A stretch of 9,514 nt of DNA, taken from the NCBI GenBank assembly GCA_023245435.1, contig JAHFKH010000028.1, positions 1 to 9,514 on the forward strand. The letters run 5' to 3'. The position numbers and the translations under genes were made by a program. Positions 6,901-9,514 of the stretch are shown here, piece by piece. A model generated the notes under the pieces. The model saw nothing but the letters and a program-made list of their open reading frames with translations. It was not told the DNA's origin and did not search any database. The DNA comes from Candidatus Shapirobacteria bacterium (lineage in GTDB: Bacteria; Patescibacteriota; Microgenomatia; UBA12405). Numbering within the stretch: position 1 is the stretch's first letter; each line of letters begins with the position of its first letter.

Positions 6901-7818
6901 TTAAAAAAATGTTAAAAAACCACCCACCAAAGAGCCAAACACATTAACAATCCCATTAAAAGTTGATACCGCCAAAATTTTATCAACCGGCAAACCAAGT
7001 TGAGAGAAAAAATAAACAAACAAGGTTTCCCGAGCTCCAAAACCTGCCACAGAAATTGGTAAAACCAAAATCAAAGAAATCACTGGCATAAAAATTAGTA
7101 CATCGAGCAAATGTAAATTTAAACCAAAAACCAAAGCAATAAACCAAGTTGATGCCATCCATAGCGGCTCAGAAATTAAACACAATAAAAACACAAATAA
7201 TAAATATTTATTTTCCGTGTTTCTAATTAACCCTGCAATTTCCGCAATTTTTGACAATTTTTTGAACTTACCAATTATTGTTTCAAAATCAATCGCCAAA
7301 GCCAAAACAAAAAATATTGCCGTTCCTATATTTATTAAAATAAATACCCACCATAAATAATCAGGAAAATAATATCCTTTTATTTTACCAACAACTAGGG
7401 CAATCAATGCAACAAAACACAATGCTGTAAAACCCAAAACTCGATCAATTAACACTGTCCCTGCTAATTTAATTTTTGAAATTTTTGGATAACTTTTTAT
7501 CAAAGCGGTCCACTTAATCAAATCACCCGCAAAAGCAGATGGGAAAAACATTCCATAAAATCCACCCAAATAAGTTGCCTTTGTAAAATGTAATACGTCA
7601 ATTAATTTTGATTTATTTAAAACCAAGGTTGACCACCGCCAACCACCAATAAACATAGTTATTGATAAATAGAGTAATAATACCGGTACCGTCCACCAGG
7701 GGACTGATAATAATTCCTTACCTAACGCCAAAATATTTACTTTTTGAAAAGCAAAATACAACAAAACAATTGAAAAAGAATAGCGAAGAATTTTTGACGA
7801 CAAGATTTTTTTCCACAT
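6901..7818 (-). CDS. Flippase-like membrane protein, LPG synthase TM family (UPF0104)
   Basis: 305 residues from the ATG at 7818. A TTG at 7851 would add 11 residues but overlap the start of the divergent gene, so it is not preferred. About 7-8 membrane segments are seen. Family landmarks: G59-W60-R61-W62 after the second segment; YLGGFYGMFFPSAFAGD at 83-99 followed by K102, the most conserved block of the family; D125-R126 with G129; and LPISVAGFGARE at 253-264. These match the integral membrane domain shared by the N-terminal half of MprF and AglD-like proteins. In MprF that domain moves lysyl-phosphatidylglycerol across the membrane. Stand-alone members beside glycosyltransferases are thought to move or handle polyprenyl-linked sugars. 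Here it is the first gene of the minus-strand train. Family assignment is firm; the lipid is inferred. Confidence 0.92.
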   Translation of the reverse strand: MWKKILSSKILRYSFSIVLLYFAFQKVNILALGKELLSVPWWTVPVLLLYLSITMFIGGWRWSTLVLNKSKLIDVLHFTKATYLGGFYGMFFPSAFAGDLIKWTALIKSYPKISKIKLAGTVLIDRVLGFTALCFVALIALVVGKIKGYYFPDYLWWVFILINIGTAIFFVLALAIDFETIIGKFKKLSKIAEIAGLIRNTENKYLLFVFLLCLISEPLWMASTWFIALVFGLNLHLLDVLIFMPVISLILVLPISVAGFGARETLFVYFFSQLGLPVDKILAVSTFNGIVNVFGSLVGGFLTFF

Positions 7819-7842
7819 ATATTCATTTATACTATAGCGTAT
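7794..7842 (+). promoter_or_regulatory. Candidate promoter for the plus-strand train
   Basis: TTGACG at 7794-7799 and TATATT at 7818-7823 are separated by 18 bases, a good match to a sigma-70 type -35 and -10 pair. Transcription would begin near 7830, about 13 bases before the ATG at 7843. A second -10-like hexamer, TATACT at 7828-7833, would give a start at or next to the ATG (leaderless) but has no matching -35. The -35 lies inside the 5' part of the flippase-like gene. In AT-rich DNA such matches arise by chance, so support comes mainly from position: this is the only site where the two trains diverge. Confidence 0.45.
7826..7836 (-). promoter_or_regulatory. Candidate -10 for the minus-strand train
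   Basis: Read on the minus strand, TATAGT (7836-7831) and the overlapping TATAAA (7831-7826) lie 8-13 bases before the ATG at 7818. No -35 element at normal spacing was found. If used, the leader would be only a few bases. The site overlaps the plus-strand -10 candidates, so the two divergent promoters would compete for the same DNA. This is a weak call based on position and hexamer match. Confidence 0.3.
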
Positions 7843-8925
7843 ATGGCCCAAGTTTTACTAATTACTCATGTCTCCCCTCCTGCTATCGATGGGGGATCGA
7901 GGGTTATTGTCAAAGTAGGGGAGTATTTACAAAAAATTGGCCACCATACCATGTTAATTTCTAGTAATGCCTATTCAACTGACGATTTTACACACCCTCA
8001 CACCAAACACACTCATATCGGAATCCCCTACTACACTATTTTTCACAAACCATTAAAACTAATTTCTAAAATTTTTCCTATATTTGGTGTCTTTGCCAAA
8101 GGCCCAATTTTTAAATATATACCCTTAATAAAAATAATAAAATTTAAACCAGATTTAATTATTGCCGGTCCATTGCCTACCACTATTATCTTGTATGCCT
8201 ATCTAATAAAAAAAGTTACCGGCGCCAAATTATTAATCAATGCTTCTTTTCACCCGACTGATTCTGATTTTCATAATTTATTGTTAACCAATACTTTAAA
8301 ATCAGCCGATTATATTTGGACCTTAACTGATTATGAAACTAAATATTTTGCCATTCAAAAAACTATCCAATTGGGTAACGGTATTGACCCTGCATTGTTA
8401 ATTAAAAAAAATAAAATATTTCCCAAAACTCCCACTCTTTTATTTATTGGGTCATTATCAAAACATAAAAATATTGAAAATTTAATTAATATTCACCAAA
8501 AATTATTACCCAAATTTCCTACATTAAAATTAGTTATTGCTGGACAGCAGACTTTATATTATCCAAAACTTAAACCATTATTATCTTTACCCAACATTGA
8601 AACTGTTTTTAGTTTTAAAGATGAGGACTTAAAAAAGTTAATTGATAATTCCACTATTTTAGTTTCACCCTCATCACAAGAAAGTTTTGGGCTAACCCTA
8701 ATTGAAGCCTGGGCCCGCAAAACTCCCGTTGTTGGTATCAATATTCCCGCCTCAGTTGAATTGATATCTAAAAGTAATGGGGGATTAATTGGGTTAGATA
8801 AAATAGAAAAGCTACTAAATAACCAAATTCTATGTCAAAAATTAGGTCAAAATGGTTATAATTATGTCAAAGCCTTTTATTTGTGGCCCAATATTGTCAA
8901 TAAAATATGCCAAAAATTACTTTGA
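7843..8925 (+). CDS. GT4-family glycosyltransferase (GT-B fold)
   Basis: 360 residues. The N-terminal Rossmann strand is followed by SPPAIDGGSR (G17, G18), the GT4 donor-side glycine loop. In the C-terminal domain FIGSLSKHKN (residues 201-210) takes the place of the usual GRL....KG: the Arg is replaced by S204, while K207 and K209 remain. The E-x7-E signature is intact in ESFGLTLIE (E280 and E288), followed by TPVVGINIPAS. The enzyme should be an active retaining nucleotide-sugar glycosyltransferase; donor and acceptor are unknown. It is not a close copy of the GT4 at 874-1965. It starts the plus-strand train from the divergent gap at 7819-7842. No Shine-Dalgarno site precedes the ATG, and the best promoter candidates imply a leader of about 0-14 bases, so initiation may be leaderless or nearly so. 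Confidence 0.92.
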   Translation: MAQVLLITHVSPPAIDGGSRVIVKVGEYLQKIGHHTMLISSNAYSTDDFTHPHTKHTHIGIPYYTIFHKPLKLISKIFPIFGVFAKGPIFKYIPLIKIIKFKPDLIIAGPLPTTIILYAYLIKKVTGAKLLINASFHPTDSDFHNLLLTNTLKSADYIWTLTDYETKYFAIQKTIQLGNGIDPALLIKKNKIFPKTPTLLFIGSLSKHKNIENLINIHQKLLPKFPTLKLVIAGQQTLYYPKLKPLLSLPNIETVFSFKDEDLKKLIDNSTILVSPSSQESFGLTLIEAWARKTPVVGINIPASVELISKSNGGLIGLDKIEKLLNNQILCQKLGQNGYNYVKAFYLWPNIVNKICQKLL

Positions 8926-9329
8926 TTTTTATCATACTATTTTTTATATTTATTATTTATTTATATTTTCCTTTTAAACTAAAAACCAAAAAAATTACAC
9001 TTAATAACCAAGAATTTACCGTTGAAATTGCATCTACCCCAAACCAACTTTCAAAGGGATTAGGTGGTCGATCAAGCCTTTGTGACAACTGTGGAATGTT
9101 GTTTATTTTCCCCTCTTCACAAATTTTACAATTTTGGATGAAAGATACCAATATCCCACTTGATATGATTTTTATCGATGCCAATAAAAAAATTACCAAT
9201 ATAGTTACAGCGCAGGTAGGGGATTTATCGATCAAATATAGTTCATCCCCTGCTTTATATTGTTTAGAACTAAATGCCAACACTGCCACAAGACTAAATC
9301 TTAAACCTGGTGATACTCTAAATTTATGA
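8907..9329 (+). CDS. DUF192 protein with N-terminal membrane anchor
   Basis: 140 residues. Residues 4-23 form a single hydrophobic helix without a clear cleavage site, so the protein is probably anchored with its domain outside the membrane. The DUF192 core follows: TPNQLSKGLGGRSSL at 44-58, CGMLFIF at 62-68, FWMKDTNIPLDMIFID at 76-91, and SSPALYCLEL at 113-122 ending in KPGD at 133-136. Arg55, Met64, Trp77-Met78, Asp86 and Glu121 are in their expected places. C59 and C62 form a CxxC-like pair, and C119 is a third cysteine. The usual Gly after the LEL strand is replaced by Asn (N123-A-N125). The biochemical role of the family is not established. The start overlaps the upstream GT4 by 19 bases and the stop overlaps the next GT2 start by 4 bases, so it is embedded in the train, but a role in glycan assembly is only suggested by position. 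Confidence 0.92.
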   Translation: MPKITLIFIILFFIFIIYLYFPFKLKTKKITLNNQEFTVEIASTPNQLSKGLGGRSSLCDNCGMLFIFPSSQILQFWMKDTNIPLDMIFIDANKKITNIVTAQVGDLSIKYSSSPALYCLELNANTATRLNLKPGDTLNL

Positions 9330-9514
9330 ACTTTTCCATCATTATCCCCAATTACAATGGCGAAAAATTACTTAAATCTTGTCTTGATTCGATAAATATT
9401 ACCAAACCCAAAATAAAAATTGAAATTATTGTCGTCGACAATGGCTCAACCAACCCACCCAAATCAACAAGTATTTTTCTTAAAAAAAACATGGGTTTTG
9501 GCTATGCTGTTAAC
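9326..9514 (+). CDS. GT2 glycosyltransferase, N-terminal fragment cut by window edge
   Basis: 63 codons are open from the ATG at 9326 to the last base of the window; the 3' end lies outside. The fragment begins SIIIPNYNGEKLLKSCLDSI (residues 4-23), followed by IEIIVVDNGSTN, where the Asp of VDNGS binds the nucleotide, and then KNMGFGYAVN, the N-x-GF-x-x-x-N motif typical of the WbbL/rhamnosyltransferase-like branch of GT2. It differs from the DPM1-like branch at 2300-2947, which has GKGAA instead of GFGYA. Such enzymes add a sugar, often rhamnose, to a lipid-linked glycan in the cytoplasm; the sugar is not determined here. The ATGA overlap with the DUF192 stop indicates coupling. A GGTGAT lies 11 bases upstream, too far for a convincing Shine-Dalgarno site and explained by DUF192 codons. 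Confidence 0.9.
   Translation, partial: MNFSIIIPNYNGEKLLKSCLDSINITKPKIKIEIIVVDNGSTNPPKSTSIFLKKNMGFGYAVN

Noticed and set aside
7819..7851. TTG at 7851 as start of the flippase-like gene
   Set aside because: It would overlap the start of the divergent GT4 gene and add 11 polar residues not expected in the family. The ATG at 7818 is a better start.
7662..7964. Plus-strand open frame of 100 codons spanning the divergent gap
   Set aside because: It overlaps the 5' parts of two well supported genes in other frames and its sequence resembles no domain.
8957..9289. Minus-strand open frame of 110 codons opposite DUF192
   Set aside because: It lies entirely antisense to a recognisable DUF192 gene and shows no family motif; it is a shadow of that gene.
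9309..9314. GGTGAT as a Shine-Dalgarno site for the last GT2 gene
   Set aside because: It is 11 bases from the ATG and encodes conserved DUF192 residues near the Pro-Gly-Asp motif, so it is explained by coding constraint.
874..9329. Recoding of TGA as glycine, as in some Patescibacteria
   Set aside because: Five recognised genes end at TGA at the length expected for their families, four of them in tight ATGA junctions, and no in-frame TGA was needed to complete a domain. The standard code fits.
1..9514. CRISPR arrays, tRNA or rRNA genes, insertion sequences, riboswitches
   Set aside because: No regularly spaced repeats, cloverleaf-like segments, transposase motifs or long structured leaders were found, and nearly all bases are accounted for by coding regions.

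Overview
The window is a dense cell-surface glycan or glycoconjugate assembly locus of an AT-rich prokaryote. Genes abut or overlap, Shine-Dalgarno sites are mostly absent, and TGA is used as a normal stop (five genes end in TGA), so the standard bacterial code applies. Glycosyltransferases, a flippase-like protein and a DUF192 protein with many short overlaps would fit the Candidate Phyla Radiation (Patescibacteria, perhaps Microgenomates). That placement is inferred from style; there is no marker gene here.

Layout. Two divergent gene trains start from a 24-bp gap at 7819-7842. The minus-strand train runs from 7818 to the left edge. In transcription order it holds a flippase-like LPG-synthase-TM protein, a GalE-type UDP-glucose 4-epimerase, a GT39/ArnT-like membrane glycosyltransferase, a second GT-C-like membrane protein, a DPM1-like GT2, a small DUF2304 membrane protein, a GT4 glycosyltransferase, and a third GT-C-like membrane protein that is cut by the window edge at base 1. 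The plus-strand train runs from 7843 to the right edge and holds a GT4 glycosyltransferase, a membrane-anchored DUF192 protein, and a GT2 glycosyltransferase cut at 9514. Apart from the gap at 7819-7842 and a 15-bp spacer at 6886-6900, every base is coding. There is no gene-free stretch over 300 bases, and no RNA gene, CRISPR array, insertion sequence or convincing terminator was seen.

How the genes may work together (inference). GalE supplies UDP-galactose or a related sugar nucleotide. The DPM1-like GT2, possibly held at the membrane by DUF2304, would load a sugar onto polyprenyl phosphate. The flippase-like protein is a candidate for moving that lipid-linked sugar, or another lipid, across the membrane. 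The three GT-C proteins would transfer sugars on the outer face. The GT4 and GT2 enzymes would extend a glycan chain on the cytoplasmic side. DUF192 is the only gene with no evident link to glycans.

Points worth a second look: a correctly phased A AAA AAA heptamer directly before the galE stop that would fuse GalE to the next membrane enzyme by a -1 shift; a 25-bp exact repeat at the starts of two adjacent GT-C genes; the compact divergent start with mirrored TATATG start sites; and a GT-C protein with about 140 extra N-terminal residues before its acidic motif.
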